In this document: positions 8,247 through 16,490 of the stretch, piece after piece
Layout: the number at the start of each line of letters is the position of its first letter
How positions within the stretch are numbered: the stretch's first letter is position 1
From: Marinococcus sp. PL1-022
GTDB taxonomy: Bacteria > Bacillota > Bacilli > Bacillales > Marinococcaceae
Length of the DNA stretch: 58,083 bases
NCBI RefSeq assembly: GCF_033845285.1
Contig: NZ_JAWXCX010000003.1
Coordinates: 1-58,083 of the forward strand
Reading direction: 5' to 3'
The notes under the pieces: model-generated
The model's input: only the letters and a program-made list of their open reading frames with translations
The model's database searches: none
Told to the model about the DNA's origin: nothing
Translations under genes and position numbers: made by a program

Positions 8247-9637
8247 TAAAATAAGAGATGGGCCATTCCCACAGCTACCGGTAACACAATCACCGTGCGC
8301 TGCAAAAATATGATGATGAGATCACTCATTTTCACTGGGATTCTAGAGCCCAGCAGCAGCCCGCCGACTTCAGACATGTAAATAAGCTGGCTGACAGAAA
8401 CCACCGCAATCACGAAGCGGGTTAATTCGCTCTCAATGCCGCTTCCAATAACTGCCGGCAGAAACATGTCGGCAAACCCTATCACCATTGTCGGGGCTGC
8501 CTGTACAGCTTCAGGCACTTGCATTAGTGATAATAAAGGAATAAAAGGCGCTCCCAGGTAGTTAAAGAAGGGAGTATATTCGGCAATAATTAGTGTAATG
8601 ACGCCAAAGGCCATAACAACTGGAAGAACGCCGAGCCACATATCTAAAACGTTTTTTGCCCCGCCCCGAAAGATAGACGAAAACACTTTTGTGTCTGCAG
8701 CCTTTTCTGTAGCCTTCCTAACGCCCCATTGAAATATATTGAGATGCGCCGGCTTCTCCTCGTCTGCTTTCTGATAGCTTCCATTCGATAGCTTATGTGA
8801 TTTTCTCGAAAGCGGCGGCACCCGGGGAATAATCAAAGCGCAGGCCCCTCCAGCAAGTACGATGGAAAAGTAGTAAGGCCCAAACATGTGCAAAAGATCC
8901 AGATAAGTGATGATTACAATGCTGAACGTAATGGATACTAACGAAAACGTCGTGCCGATTACAGCAGCTTCGCGTTCGGAATAATATCCCTCTTCATATT
9001 GTTTATTGGTTAATAATACGCCTACCGTGCCGTCTCCCAACCACGAAGCCAAACAGTCAATCGACGAACGTCCCGGAAGCGTAAACAGCGGGCGCATCAC
9101 TTTCGTAAAAAAAGCGCTGCATAATTCCAGTAATCCAAAATTAAGCAGCAAGGGTAAAAACAGACCTGCAAACAAGAAAACCGTAAACAAAATAGGAAGC
9201 AGATCGTACATCAACAGGCCCCCGGTGTTTTCGGACCAAATAAATTCCGGTCCGATTTCCCACACCGTCATAACGGCAGCAATCACGGCTATTCCGCGTA
9301 TAACGGCCCAGGGCGTGCTGACATGAAATAACCTGTAAAAAAAACTGCCTTCTACAACGAAAGAAGCCTGGGTCCACTTCATAAGAACTGTACAAACAAA
9401 TGTTAACGCAATGGCTGCAGTGATAATGAAAGGTAAAGCGGTACTCAGGGCACCCTGCAGGACGCCTGCCAAAAGTGCTACTGGAATAGTGACGCTCCCA
9501 TCGTAAGAAAGGGGAGTCATAAACAAGAACACGCCTAATAGGGAAGGAAATACAAATTTGCTTATATTTTTTTTCGATAAGGAGGCCGTCTCTTCGATTT
9601 CTCCCCTTGGATTTAAACGGGACAGATCATCTTTCAT
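8246..9637 (-). CDS. YjiH-like Gate-domain membrane protein
   Basis: A 463-residue polytopic membrane protein with about ten hydrophobic segments (first near residues 30-50). It matches the YjiH/nucleoside-recognition (Gate) family by features such as GDGTVGVLLTNKQYEEGYYSER, IGFADMFLPAVIGSGIESELTRF and EVGGLLLGSRIPVKMSDL. Gate proteins are membrane proteins of ill-defined transport function. The ATG at 9637 starts 46 nt after the rocF stop on the same strand, so it is probably expressed with arginase from the sigma-54 promoter at 10621. The context suggests uptake or export of arginine, ornithine or a breakdown product, in place of the RocE/RocC permeases that are absent here. The substrate is inference only. 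Confidence 0.8.
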   Translation of the reverse strand: MKDDLSRLNPRGEIEETASLSKKNISKFVFPSLLGVFLFMTPLSYDGSVTIPVALLAGVLQGALSTALPFIITAAIALTFVCTVLMKWTQASFVVEGSFFYRLFHVSTPWAVIRGIAVIAAVMTVWEIGPEFIWSENTGGLLMYDLLPILFTVFLFAGLFLPLLLNFGLLELCSAFFTKVMRPLFTLPGRSSIDCLASWLGDGTVGVLLTNKQYEEGYYSEREAAVIGTTFSLVSITFSIVIITYLDLLHMFGPYYFSIVLAGGACALIIPRVPPLSRKSHKLSNGSYQKADEEKPAHLNIFQWGVRKATEKAADTKVFSSIFRGGAKNVLDMWLGVLPVVMAFGVITLIIAEYTPFFNYLGAPFIPLLSLMQVPEAVQAAPTMVIGFADMFLPAVIGSGIESELTRFVIAVVSVSQLIYMSEVGGLLLGSRIPVKMSDLIIIFLQRTVIVLPVAVGMAHLLF

Positions 9638-9683
9638 GCATATCGCCTTCTTCCCTTGTAAGATGATGAAATCATAAGCTTTT

Positions 9684-10577
9684 TTACAGCAGTTTCTCTC
9701 CGAACAATGACCCCATCAATTCGACTGCGATTTGCGCTGTCCTGTTCTTTTCATCGAGAATAGGATTTACTTCCACAAAATCTGCAGAAGTGATAATATC
9801 CGCTTCTGCAAGCATTTCCATCGCTAAATGACTTTCCCGGTAACTCATCCCGCCTACAACAGGTGTGCCCACCCCTGGCGCTTCTTCCGGATCCAGGCCA
9901 TCCAGATCAAGACTGAGATGAATGCCATCCGTTTTAGAGCTCAAGTAAGCGATTGCATCTTTAATCACGTGAGACATGCCCGAGTGGTCAATCTCATGCA
10001 TCGTATAAACCCGTATACCCAACTCATGAATAAGCTTTTTCTCCCCCTCGTCCAACGAGCGCGCGCCAATGATAACGATATTTTCCGGCTGTACTTTTCG
10101 GTCTGCATGCTGAATATTTGTTAACTGCTGATTCCCAAGCCCTAAGGCTACAGCTAACGGCATACCGTGAATATTGCCTGAAGGGGAGGTATCATCCGTA
10201 TTAAGATCTCCGTGAGCGTCATACCATATCAGCCCCAGATTTTCATAATGCGTGGACACACCCGCAATAGAGCCAATAGAAATGCTGTGATCTCCCCCAA
10301 TTGTCAGTGGAAAATAACCTTTTTCAATATTCGTCGAAATACGTTCTGCAAGCTCCTGGTTTACCCTGGTGATTTCCTGTAAATTCTTCGAGCGGTCCTC
10401 GTTCGCTTTTTGCCTCGTATCTACGTAAATGTCACCAAAATCTTCCACCTCGCAACCTAACCTGCTCAATCGGTCAAACATCCCTGCATAACGTATGGCG
10501 CTCGGACCCATGTTCACTCCTCTGCGCCCCTGGCCTAAATCCATCGGTACTCCATGAATAGCTATTTTAGTGTTCAT
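9684..10577 (-). CDS. rocF: Arginase
   Basis: A 297-residue arginase, full family length. It hydrolyses arginine to ornithine and urea with a two-manganese centre. The metal and substrate motifs are all visible: GGDHSISIGSIAG, DAHGDLNT, SGNIHGMPLA and SLDLDGLDP, plus the late SADFVEVNP. The ATG at 10577 follows AGGAGGATGC. It heads the transcript rocF-yjiH. Immediately upstream, on the minus strand, is an excellent -24/-12 promoter (10621-10637), so expression should need SigL and RocR. It is the entry step for the route completed by rocD, rocA and rocG on the same plasmid. Confidence 0.97.
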   Translation of the reverse strand: MNTKIAIHGVPMDLGQGRRGVNMGPSAIRYAGMFDRLSRLGCEVEDFGDIYVDTRQKANEDRSKNLQEITRVNQELAERISTNIEKGYFPLTIGGDHSISIGSIAGVSTHYENLGLIWYDAHGDLNTDDTSPSGNIHGMPLAVALGLGNQQLTNIQHADRKVQPENIVIIGARSLDEGEKKLIHELGIRVYTMHEIDHSGMSHVIKDAIAYLSSKTDGIHLSLDLDGLDPEEAPGVGTPVVGGMSYRESHLAMEMLAEADIITSADFVEVNPILDEKNRTAQIAVELMGSLFGEKLL

Positions 10578-10620
10578 TTTGCATCCTCCTATTTATGTAT
10601 TCGCTTACATAATCAAATAA

Positions 10621-10637
10621 TGCAATTTTTATGCCAA
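10621..10637 (-). promoter_or_regulatory. Sigma-54 promoter of rocF
   Basis: TTGGCATAAAAATTGCA on the minus strand matches the -24/-12 consensus with GG and GC exactly ten bases apart. It is 44 nt from the rocF ATG and next to the rocR terminator. Confidence 0.88.
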
Positions 10638-10640
10638 AAA

Positions 10641-10680
10641 AAATAAAAAAACAAAAATTCTCTAAAGGAATTCTTTAGAG
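10641..10680 (-). terminator. Terminator of rocR
   Basis: On the minus strand CTCTAAAG and CTTTAGAG enclose a 5-base loop (10660-10680), followed by a run rich in T (10641-10659). It is a typical intrinsic terminator a few bases after the rocR stop. Confidence 0.85.
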
Positions 10681-10687
10681 CACGCAT

Positions 10688-12103
10688 CTATAACCGTAAC
10701 TTCTGGATATTCAGCTTATTTAACCGGTAATGCAGGCTCTGACGGCTTAAGCCCAGTTGGGCCGCTGAATTCTTCACATGATAATTGTTTTCTTCCAGTA
10801 CTTTTAAAATGAATTGTTTTTCCTGATAGTACAGAAAGTCATTTAACCCCATCTGTTCAGTAGAAGCTGCTGGTTCTTCCTCTTCGACGTATTTCTCCTG
10901 GGGCAAATCTGGAGCAGCTGGCTTTGAACTATCTGAAGCTGTTTTTATCCTTTTATGTATATGCATAGGAAGATGTGAAGCCCGTATAGCTGTTTCGTAA
11001 TCAGTTATATTCATAGCCCCTTCAATAAGATGCTCCAGTTCTCTTACATTTCCCGGCCATTCGTAATTCATAAAAAAATGCATGACATTTTGGTCAATTT
11101 TTTCAATGTTCATTTGAAATAAAGCATTATATTTCCGAATAAAATAATCACTTAACGCCTTAATATCGTCTTTACGATCTTTTAAAGGAGGAACAAATAA
11201 AGAAACAACTCCAAGGCGGTAATAAAGATCTTTCCGAAGGCGCTGGTTCGTAATAGCCTCAATAGGATCCTCGTTACTGGTGGCAATGATACGGACGTCA
11301 ACACTAATGTCCTTAGTATCGCCAATCCGCCGGACACTCCGTTCCTGGAGCACTCTCAGCAGCTTGGACTGCAGATGCATACTTAAAGAGTTGATTTCAT
11401 CCAGGAGAAGTGTGCCTCCTTCGGCTTGTTCAAACAATCCCGACCGGTCAGCCGAACCTGTAAAAGCCCCTTTCTTGGTTCCAAACAGGATGCTTTCAAT
11501 GAGGCTATCAGGCAAAGCAGCACAGTTCTGGCTGATAAAAGGCTTGGAAGACCGATCACTGCCATTATGAATACTCTGGGCAAAAATTTCTTTGCCGGTT
11601 CCAGTTTCTCCAATAATCAGGACTGAAGAACTGGTTCTTGTCGCACGCTTGGCATACTCAATAATTTCTTTAATTTCAGTGCTTTGGCCGATCACGTCTT
11701 CAAAGGAATAACTTCTCTGGGCCCGGTCCATATTTTCCTGAATAAGCTTTTCCAGCATAGTTACATCTTTGGCCAACTCCACTGCCCCAATGATCGTATC
11801 CTTTTTCCACACCGGGAATGTATGATTGACCGAGGTAATTTCATTCCCTTTATTATTTAAATATGACTGTTTAATATTTTTAAACTCTGCGCCTTCCTGC
11901 AGGGCACGCTCCAATGTACTTGGTTCTCCGGATTTAAATTTAAACACCTGGTCTATCGATCGGTTTATTACTTCTTCTTTATCCATGCTCTCAATGGACG
12001 CCATTTTGGTGTTGTAAATGACTGTATTGCCATTCATGTCTACAGCATGGACTCCAATATCCACTTCCTCCATTAACTTCTCGTACATTTCATGTTCCAC
12101 CAT
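10688..12103 (-). CDS. rocR: Sigma-54-dependent activator RocR
   Basis: A 471-residue enhancer-binding protein. Residues 1-115 form a PAS-like sensor (MNGNTVIYNTKMASIE, TSVNHTFPVWKKDTIIGAVELAKDVT), which in RocR responds to ornithine or citrulline. Residues 135-365 are the AAA+ sigma-54 interaction domain: Walker A GETGTGKE, GAFTGS (the canonical GAFTGA has Ala at the end), GGTLLLDEIN Walker B, and WPGNVRELEHLIEGA. The C-terminus is a Fis-type helix-turn-helix (NSAAQLGLSRQSLHYRLNKL). It is divergent from rocG and faces rocF, matching the Bacillus arrangement, and should activate the -24/-12 sites before rocG, rocF and rocD. The start at 12103 (MVEHEMYEK) has only a modest ribosome site, TGAGGTGA. 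Confidence 0.93.
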   Translation of the reverse strand: MVEHEMYEKLMEEVDIGVHAVDMNGNTVIYNTKMASIESMDKEEVINRSIDQVFKFKSGEPSTLERALQEGAEFKNIKQSYLNNKGNEITSVNHTFPVWKKDTIIGAVELAKDVTMLEKLIQENMDRAQRSYSFEDVIGQSTEIKEIIEYAKRATRTSSSVLIIGETGTGKEIFAQSIHNGSDRSSKPFISQNCAALPDSLIESILFGTKKGAFTGSADRSGLFEQAEGGTLLLDEINSLSMHLQSKLLRVLQERSVRRIGDTKDISVDVRIIATSNEDPIEAITNQRLRKDLYYRLGVVSLFVPPLKDRKDDIKALSDYFIRKYNALFQMNIEKIDQNVMHFFMNYEWPGNVRELEHLIEGAMNITDYETAIRASHLPMHIHKRIKTASDSSKPAAPDLPQEKYVEEEEPAASTEQMGLNDFLYYQEKQFILKVLEENNYHVKNSAAQLGLSRQSLHYRLNKLNIQKLRL

Positions 12104-12224
12104 TCAATCACCTCATTAATTTTTCGTTAGAAAAAATTTTCTTCTTTCAGAAGTATCAATTTAAAAATAACGACAAATAATTTTTCTTCTTTATACTATA
12201 ATCCTCTTTTCCAGCTTCTTCAAG

Positions 12225-12240
12225 TTGGCATGATTCTTGA
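12225..12240 (+). promoter_or_regulatory. Sigma-54 promoter of rocG
   Basis: TTGGCATGATTCTTGA keeps GG and the -12 G separated by ten bases; the -12 dinucleotide is GA rather than GC. It lies 39 nt before the chosen rocG start and within the rocR-rocG divergent region. Confidence 0.75.
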
Positions 12241-12278
12241 ATATAGTTAAGTTAATACCAAGAAAGGCGGCCGATACA

Positions 12279-13547
12279 ATGGTTACCACGCACTCAGGCA
12301 CTATCCCTTCTTCCACTACTCTTTATACGCATACCCAAGAATTAATCAGAGAGGCCTTAAACACTCTGGGCTATTCAGAGCATATGTACGACCTGCTCAA
12401 GGAACCGCTTCGTACAATGATTGTCCGCATCCCTGTCCGTATGGATGATGGAAAAACAAAAATGTTCACTGGTTACCGGGCCCAGCACAATGATGCTGTC
12501 GGACCTACCAAAGGAGGGATCCGGTTCCATCCGGACGTTACTATCGAAGAAGTAAACACTCTTTCATTATGGATGACTTTAAAATGCGGACTCGTGGATC
12601 TCCCATATGGAGGCGGAAAAGGTGGTATCGTTTGTGACCCGCGCCAGATGTCTTTAGGCGAGCTGGAACGGCTCAGCAGAGGATATGTGCAAGCTATCAG
12701 CCAAATTGTAGGTCCCACTAAAGATATTCCCGCTCCTGATGTTTATACTAATGCCCAGGTCATGGCCTGGATGATGGATGAGTACAGCCGCATCCGAGAA
12801 TTTGACTCCCCAGGGTTCATTACCGGAAAGCCTCTGGAGCTGGGCGGCTCCCTGGGAAGAGAATCAGCGACAGCTCAAGGAGTCGTTGTAGCTGTGGAAG
12901 AAGCATTAAAATTAAAAAATATGACTTGGGAAAAGAGCAAGGTTATTATTCAAGGGTTTGGTAATGCAGGCAGCTACCTGGCAAAGCTTCTTTACGACAA
13001 AGGAGCTTCTATCGTAGGCATCAGTGATGTCTTGGGCGGAATTTATGACGACCAGGGGCTTCCAGTGTATGAGATTGCAGAACAAAGAGACAGCTTCGGG
13101 ATGGTGACCAACCGATTCGAAAACACTATTACCAATGAAGAATTACTGGAGCAGAAGTGCGATATTCTAATTCCCGCTGCCGTTTCTAACCAAATTACTT
13201 ATGCCAATGCCCATCGCATCCAGGCCAAAATTGTAGCAGAAGCAGCCAACGGTCCGACGACCTTTGAAGCAACCAAAATCCTGCATAGCAGAGATATTTT
13301 ACTTGTTCCAGATGTGCTTGCAAGTGCCGGCGGTGTTACAGTCTCTTACTTTGAATGGGTACAAAACAATCAAGGGTATTATTGGACGCTGGATGAAATT
13401 GAAACCCGTCTGAAGCATAAATTAAGAAACGCTTTCCGTTCCGTTTATCACATGGCTCAAGAAAAAGAAATTGATATGCGTACTGCTGCCTACATTGTAG
13501 GTATACGGAGAATAGCCGCAGCCTCTGAATTCCGCGGGTGGGTATAA
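12279..13547 (+). CDS. rocG: Catabolic glutamate dehydrogenase
   Basis: A 422-residue Glu/Leu/Phe/Val dehydrogenase, close to the usual RocG/GudB length. It deaminates glutamate to 2-oxoglutarate and ammonia with NAD. Visible motifs are TKGGIRFHPDVT (glutamate-binding Lys), PYGGGKGGIVCDP (catalytic Lys), PAPDVYTNAQVMAWM, the nucleotide-binding GFGNAGSYLA, and AAANGPTT, followed by PDVLASAGGVTVSYFEW. The ATG at 12279 follows AGAAAGGCGG; an in-frame ATG upstream (12237) overlaps the -12 promoter element and is rejected. It closes the arginine route. It is transcribed away from rocR from its own sigma-54 promoter. Confidence 0.95.
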   Translation: MVTTHSGTIPSSTTLYTHTQELIREALNTLGYSEHMYDLLKEPLRTMIVRIPVRMDDGKTKMFTGYRAQHNDAVGPTKGGIRFHPDVTIEEVNTLSLWMTLKCGLVDLPYGGGKGGIVCDPRQMSLGELERLSRGYVQAISQIVGPTKDIPAPDVYTNAQVMAWMMDEYSRIREFDSPGFITGKPLELGGSLGRESATAQGVVVAVEEALKLKNMTWEKSKVIIQGFGNAGSYLAKLLYDKGASIVGISDVLGGIYDDQGLPVYEIAEQRDSFGMVTNRFENTITNEELLEQKCDILIPAAVSNQITYANAHRIQAKIVAEAANGPTTFEATKILHSRDILLVPDVLASAGGVTVSYFEWVQNNQGYYWTLDEIETRLKHKLRNAFRSVYHMAQEKEIDMRTAAYIVGIRRIAAASEFRGWV

Positions 13548-13920
13548 TAATTTTCAAATAAGTTAAAAGAATAATTCTAGAGATAATGACGCACTCCCCC
13601 TTTCGGTAGACAGATAAAATTAATCCTCTGTTTTGCTTAGAGGGGGGCATATCATTCATACAGAAAGTCTTTTTTGAACGTGGTTGAAATAATAACGATT
13701 GTATTTTTGATACTCCGGATTCATGGGTGTTTCAAAATGTCCCCCTTCCACTTGGTTGGTTTCAAAAGTCGTTCGTAACGTATTGAAACGAGAAATATGC
13801 TAGAGGTGAAAATCGATAATACGTATCAAAAAGCGTACTTTTTGAGAGAGTTAATTTGTTCTCATGATTAAGAGGTTTAAGAGGTATAGCGACCTTCCAT
13901 AGGATGGATGGATGGACAGG
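13548..13920. other. Non-coding stretch with a short gene remnant
   Basis: This 373-bp gap after rocG holds a coding-like minus-strand fragment (13656-13799), a hairpin with 8-base arms TCAAAAAG and CTTTTTGA (13826-13845), and no intact gene. Confidence 0.6.
13656..13799 (-). pseudogene. 3' fragment of an unidentified gene
   Basis: Translated from the minus strand, about 47 residues before a TGA stop look like genuine protein (including TNQVEGGHFETPMNPEYQK and NRYYFNHVQKRLSV). An in-frame TAG precedes them and there is no start codon or ribosome site. I cannot name the family. It appears to be the tail of a gene lost upstream. Confidence 0.35.
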
Positions 13921-14499
13921 TTAACCCGCAAGAAGGAATTGAAGAAAGGGATAAAAAATCATGCCATGTACGCTGACCATAAGCACTCTTTGCCACCCTT
14001 GGCCCCGCAATGCATGATAAATGCCCCACAGCGAGCAAATCATGACGATAGCGATGAATCCTCCTGCCAAAATTCCTGTCATGCTACCCCATACGTGTAC
14101 GAATCCCATCGCAACGACAAATAACCCGGCATTCAAACAAGCCCATTTGATCGATGTTCGAATACTTTTTCGCTCTAGTTCCTTCACCCACGCCCGGGCC
14201 ACATAGATATAAAAATCCTTCTTATCTCGCTGATCTCGCTGAGATACGAAAGCATGGATGACTTTTCGATCTGCTTTCGTATGAGCTGGTTCAGATCCTT
14301 TTCTCCCCTCTTCATTCAATTGTCCGGTTTTTATGAGCAGTTCCTCTAAGAACTTCATTTGCTGGGCGGCTTCACTGATCCTTTTATTTCGATAAGGAGT
14401 TGTTCCCCAGGTCCCGATCAACATGTATGTGACAAATCGAAAACTGGATAACACCATGGATGTTAGCGTCCGATACAACAAGCCATGCCTCATGAACAA
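13921..14499 (-). CDS. Membrane protein of unknown function
   Basis: A protein of about 192 residues with a likely TTG start at 14499 (AAGGAGA six bases upstream); an ATG two codons later is the alternative. There is a weak hydrophobic segment near the N-terminus, then a hydrophilic, charged middle (residues 35-115, with EEGRKGSEPAHTKADRK), then three hydrophobic helices in the last 75 residues (WACLNAGLFVVAMGF, ILAGGFIAIVMICSL, VLMVSVHGMIFYPF). I recognise no family. It faces the roc genes and has fragments of other genes on both sides, so it lies in a decayed accessory stretch. Confidence 0.6.
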   Translation of the reverse strand: MFMRHGLLYRTLTSMVLSSFRFVTYMLIGTWGTTPYRNKRISEAAQQMKFLEELLIKTGQLNEEGRKGSEPAHTKADRKVIHAFVSQRDQRDKKDFYIYVARAWVKELERKSIRTSIKWACLNAGLFVVAMGFVHVWGSMTGILAGGFIAIVMICSLWGIYHALRGQGWQRVLMVSVHGMIFYPFLQFLLAG

Positions 14500-14518
14500 C
14501 CGTCTCTCCTTTCGTTGC

Positions 14519-14611
14519 CTATTTCTCCAAGCTTGTTCTGGCTGCGCTCCTTAACTCTTCTTCGCTATTCATCGTACCAACCAATGTCCTCAAAAGAAAT
14601 ACGAGAGGCAT
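14519..14611 (-). CDS. Very short possible gene or remnant
   Basis: A 30-codon frame (MPLVFLLRTLVGTM then NSEEELRSAARTSLEK) just upstream of the 192-aa membrane gene on the same strand. In-frame coding-like residues also continue upstream of the ATG (about 17 codons after a TAA), and no ribosome site is seen. It may be the end of a lost gene rather than a functional peptide. Confidence 0.25.
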   Translation of the reverse strand: MPLVFLLRTLVGTMNSEEELRSAARTSLEK

Positions 14612-14724
14612 GCTTTTATTGATAAGTCTGATGGCCGAGATCCTCTGAAGAAATGCCCGCTTTCTTTAGAAATTAGATCATCGATGATATTCCTAAGTAA
14701 GTATTTTATAGAAAAATACGGTCC

Positions 14725-14862
14725 ATGAAATTTTTCATTTTACTTCCGCAAGAAATTCCGTGGTTGCAACTCTATCTCAAAACCTTGAAAATGGAAATAA
14801 CTTACACCTTTTTTGAACGCATCGGGAGGAGGGTGTTGCATGAGCCAACGTTTGCTTTATAG
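14725..14862 (+). CDS. Short ORF overlapping the next gene's start
   Basis: A 45-codon frame with a protein-like composition (MKFFILLPQEIPWLQLYLK, ending VLHEPTFAL) that overlaps the start of the 80-aa membrane gene by 23 nt. No ribosome site is visible before its ATG. It may be a remnant, or a short leader whose translation is coupled to the next gene. Confidence 0.25.
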   Translation: MKFFILLPQEIPWLQLYLKTLKMEITYTFFERIGRRVLHEPTFAL

Positions 14863-15082
14863 ATGGAGTGCCCTGTGTTTATTGCTTAGCCTGACGTCGT
14901 GGCTGCCCAACCTGATCTGGAATTACGGTTTTGGTTACTGGCTCATCGGCCAGGGGTTTGGAGCTGTTGGTTTTGTATTAGCCGTCATTGGGCGGCTATG
15001 GTGGCTTCTTTTGCCGACATTTATCATGGCCAACAGTTTTTTTGTTTTCATGGCGGTAGGTTATTATTTTATGTTTGAGTAA
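14840..15082 (+). CDS. Small membrane protein (80 aa)
   Basis: An 80-residue, very hydrophobic protein with two or three helices (LCLLLSLTSWLPNLIW; GFGAVGFVLAVIGRLWWLLLP; FFVFMAVGYYFMF). The ATG at 14840 follows GGGAGGAGGG at good spacing, so this start is preferred over the one at 14813. I do not recognise a family. It is followed after 89 nt by another small membrane protein on the same strand, suggesting a short operon. Confidence 0.65.
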   Translation: MSQRLLYRWSALCLLLSLTSWLPNLIWNYGFGYWLIGQGFGAVGFVLAVIGRLWWLLLPTFIMANSFFVFMAVGYYFMFE

Positions 15083-15171
15083 CAACGCTCGATACCAATC
15101 ATTTCAATGATGTTTCTCTTGTCTCTACTCTTTTATGCCCCCATCACTAATAATAACGAGGAGAGAGGCCA

Positions 15172-15444
15172 ATGACTTTTTTATCACAATACGGATTTTT
15201 CATCGCTATTATTCTGGTGGCTGCTGGTCTCGTGTGGGCTAGTTCCTACTTTTTTTCTCGTCGTGGAAAGATCCTTAGCAGTGGCTTGTTGGGACTTACA
15301 GGCCTAGCGATCATCATTTATAGTTTTCTTGTGCCGGAAGATCCGTTCTCAGGTATCGCTTACGGCGCACTCGCCTTTTGTATTCTCCTGGGTGTGAGCA
15401 TGAGTTGGGCATTTGCCAATGGTAAGGATGAGGGCCATCGTTGA
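15172..15444 (+). CDS. Small YesK-like membrane protein
   Basis: A 90-residue protein with three hydrophobic helices (FFIAIILVAAGLVWASSYFF, GLLGLTGLAIIIYSFLV, GIAYGALAFCILLGVSMSW). Its size and layout resemble YesK-type small membrane proteins of Bacillus, which have no known function. The ribosome site GAGGAGAG precedes the ATG. It sits between the 80-aa membrane gene and the 122-aa unknown gene on the same strand. Confidence 0.65.
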   Translation: MTFLSQYGFFIAIILVAAGLVWASSYFFSRRGKILSSGLLGLTGLAIIIYSFLVPEDPFSGIAYGALAFCILLGVSMSWAFANGKDEGHR

Positions 15445-15568
15445 CGATTGAAGAACATCTCTTTATTTTCGGTGGAACCGTTCTTCCAACGACTAGCCTT
15501 AGGATTGGTTCGTTAGAACAAACACCACGGGGAACAGCAGACCATCCATAGAGAAAGGGGCTTCTTTG

Positions 15569-15937
15569 ATGAATCGGAAAAGCATCCTGCATGAACACCA
15601 CTACCCTTTCCTTCGCCAGTGGGCCCATGGATTGCAGCAGCTGATTCCGGACCAGCTGCCGGAGAACACCTCCTTCATTTTGTATCTATCACCGCCTCCG
15701 TTTTCGTTTATCGTCGGATGTGGGATGTACGAAGCTGCCCACCAGGCGGTCCGTCCCCTGATTCTTCTCAAAGATCCGGTAGCTTCCTATTACCTCCCGT
15801 TTCCTCTAGAGACCGGCGAATTATCTTTGACCGAATGGCAGGCCCTCTGCGAAGCGATATTGTTTCATAACCCCGGTTTAACCGGGGCCTTGCAACGTCT
15901 TTCGCACGATTACTTTTCGAACGAACAGGAGTGCTAA
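15569..15937 (+). CDS. Unknown 122-aa protein
   Basis: A 122-residue soluble protein starting at the ATG at 15569 (AAAGGGG lies upstream; a TTG one codon earlier is also possible). It is rich in Pro, Leu and aromatic residues (LSPPPFSFIVGCGMYEAAHQ, YYLPFPLETGELSLTEWQ). I recognise no domain. The stop codon is 2 nt before the ATG of the VOC gene, so the two are one transcript and may act together. Confidence 0.65.
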   Translation: MNRKSILHEHHYPFLRQWAHGLQQLIPDQLPENTSFILYLSPPPFSFIVGCGMYEAAHQAVRPLILLKDPVASYYLPFPLETGELSLTEWQALCEAILFHNPGLTGALQRLSHDYFSNEQEC

Positions 15938-15939
15938 GC

Positions 15940-16335
15940 ATGAACGGAGTTATTCATCATATCGAACTTTACGTTTCGGACCTTGAACGGTCGAAAGTCT
16001 TATGGCAATGGTTACTGAAAGATCTCGGATATCAGGTTTATCAACAGTGGTCCGAAGGCATTAGCTTTCGATTGCCCCCTTCGTATATCGTCTTTGTGCA
16101 AGCGGAGGAGCGCTTTCTCGATGTTCCTTTCCATCGATGTCGCCCCGGGTTGAACCATCTGGCTTTCCATGCCCGGTCGCGTGAGCACGTGGACCAAGTG
16201 ACTGAACAACTCCGAGCCTCCAACATTCCGATCTTATATGAAAACCAGCACCCTTATGCTGGCGGTGAAGATCATTATGCCGTTTATTTTGAAGACCCAG
16301 AGCGAATAAAAGTAGAGCTTGTAGCCCCTTCGTAA
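15940..16335 (+). CDS. VOC (glyoxalase/bleomycin-resistance) family protein
   Basis: A 131-residue protein with the paired beta-alpha-beta-beta-beta VOC fold: IHHIELYVSDLERS at the N-terminus (metal-side His), NHLAFHARSREHVDQV in the middle (second His), and HYAVYFEDPERIKVELV at the end (third ligand, Glu). VOC enzymes use a divalent metal for lyase, dioxygenase or antibiotic-modifying reactions; the substrate cannot be read from the sequence. The ATG at 15940 follows CAGGAG. It lies 2 nt behind the unknown 122-aa gene. Confidence 0.85.
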   Translation: MNGVIHHIELYVSDLERSKVLWQWLLKDLGYQVYQQWSEGISFRLPPSYIVFVQAEERFLDVPFHRCRPGLNHLAFHARSREHVDQVTEQLRASNIPILYENQHPYAGGEDHYAVYFEDPERIKVELVAPS

Positions 16336-16490
16336 GGGAATCATTATCCAAAGGCAATCACCATTTTGATCGAAATATTAATTAACATAATCGTAGTTAT
16401 CAGCAGAAGTTACTAAAAAGGTCTTTTTATCGGCAATTCTTATTATACAGAAAGGAAGCTTCTTTCATGTTTCAATACATACAGCACTTA

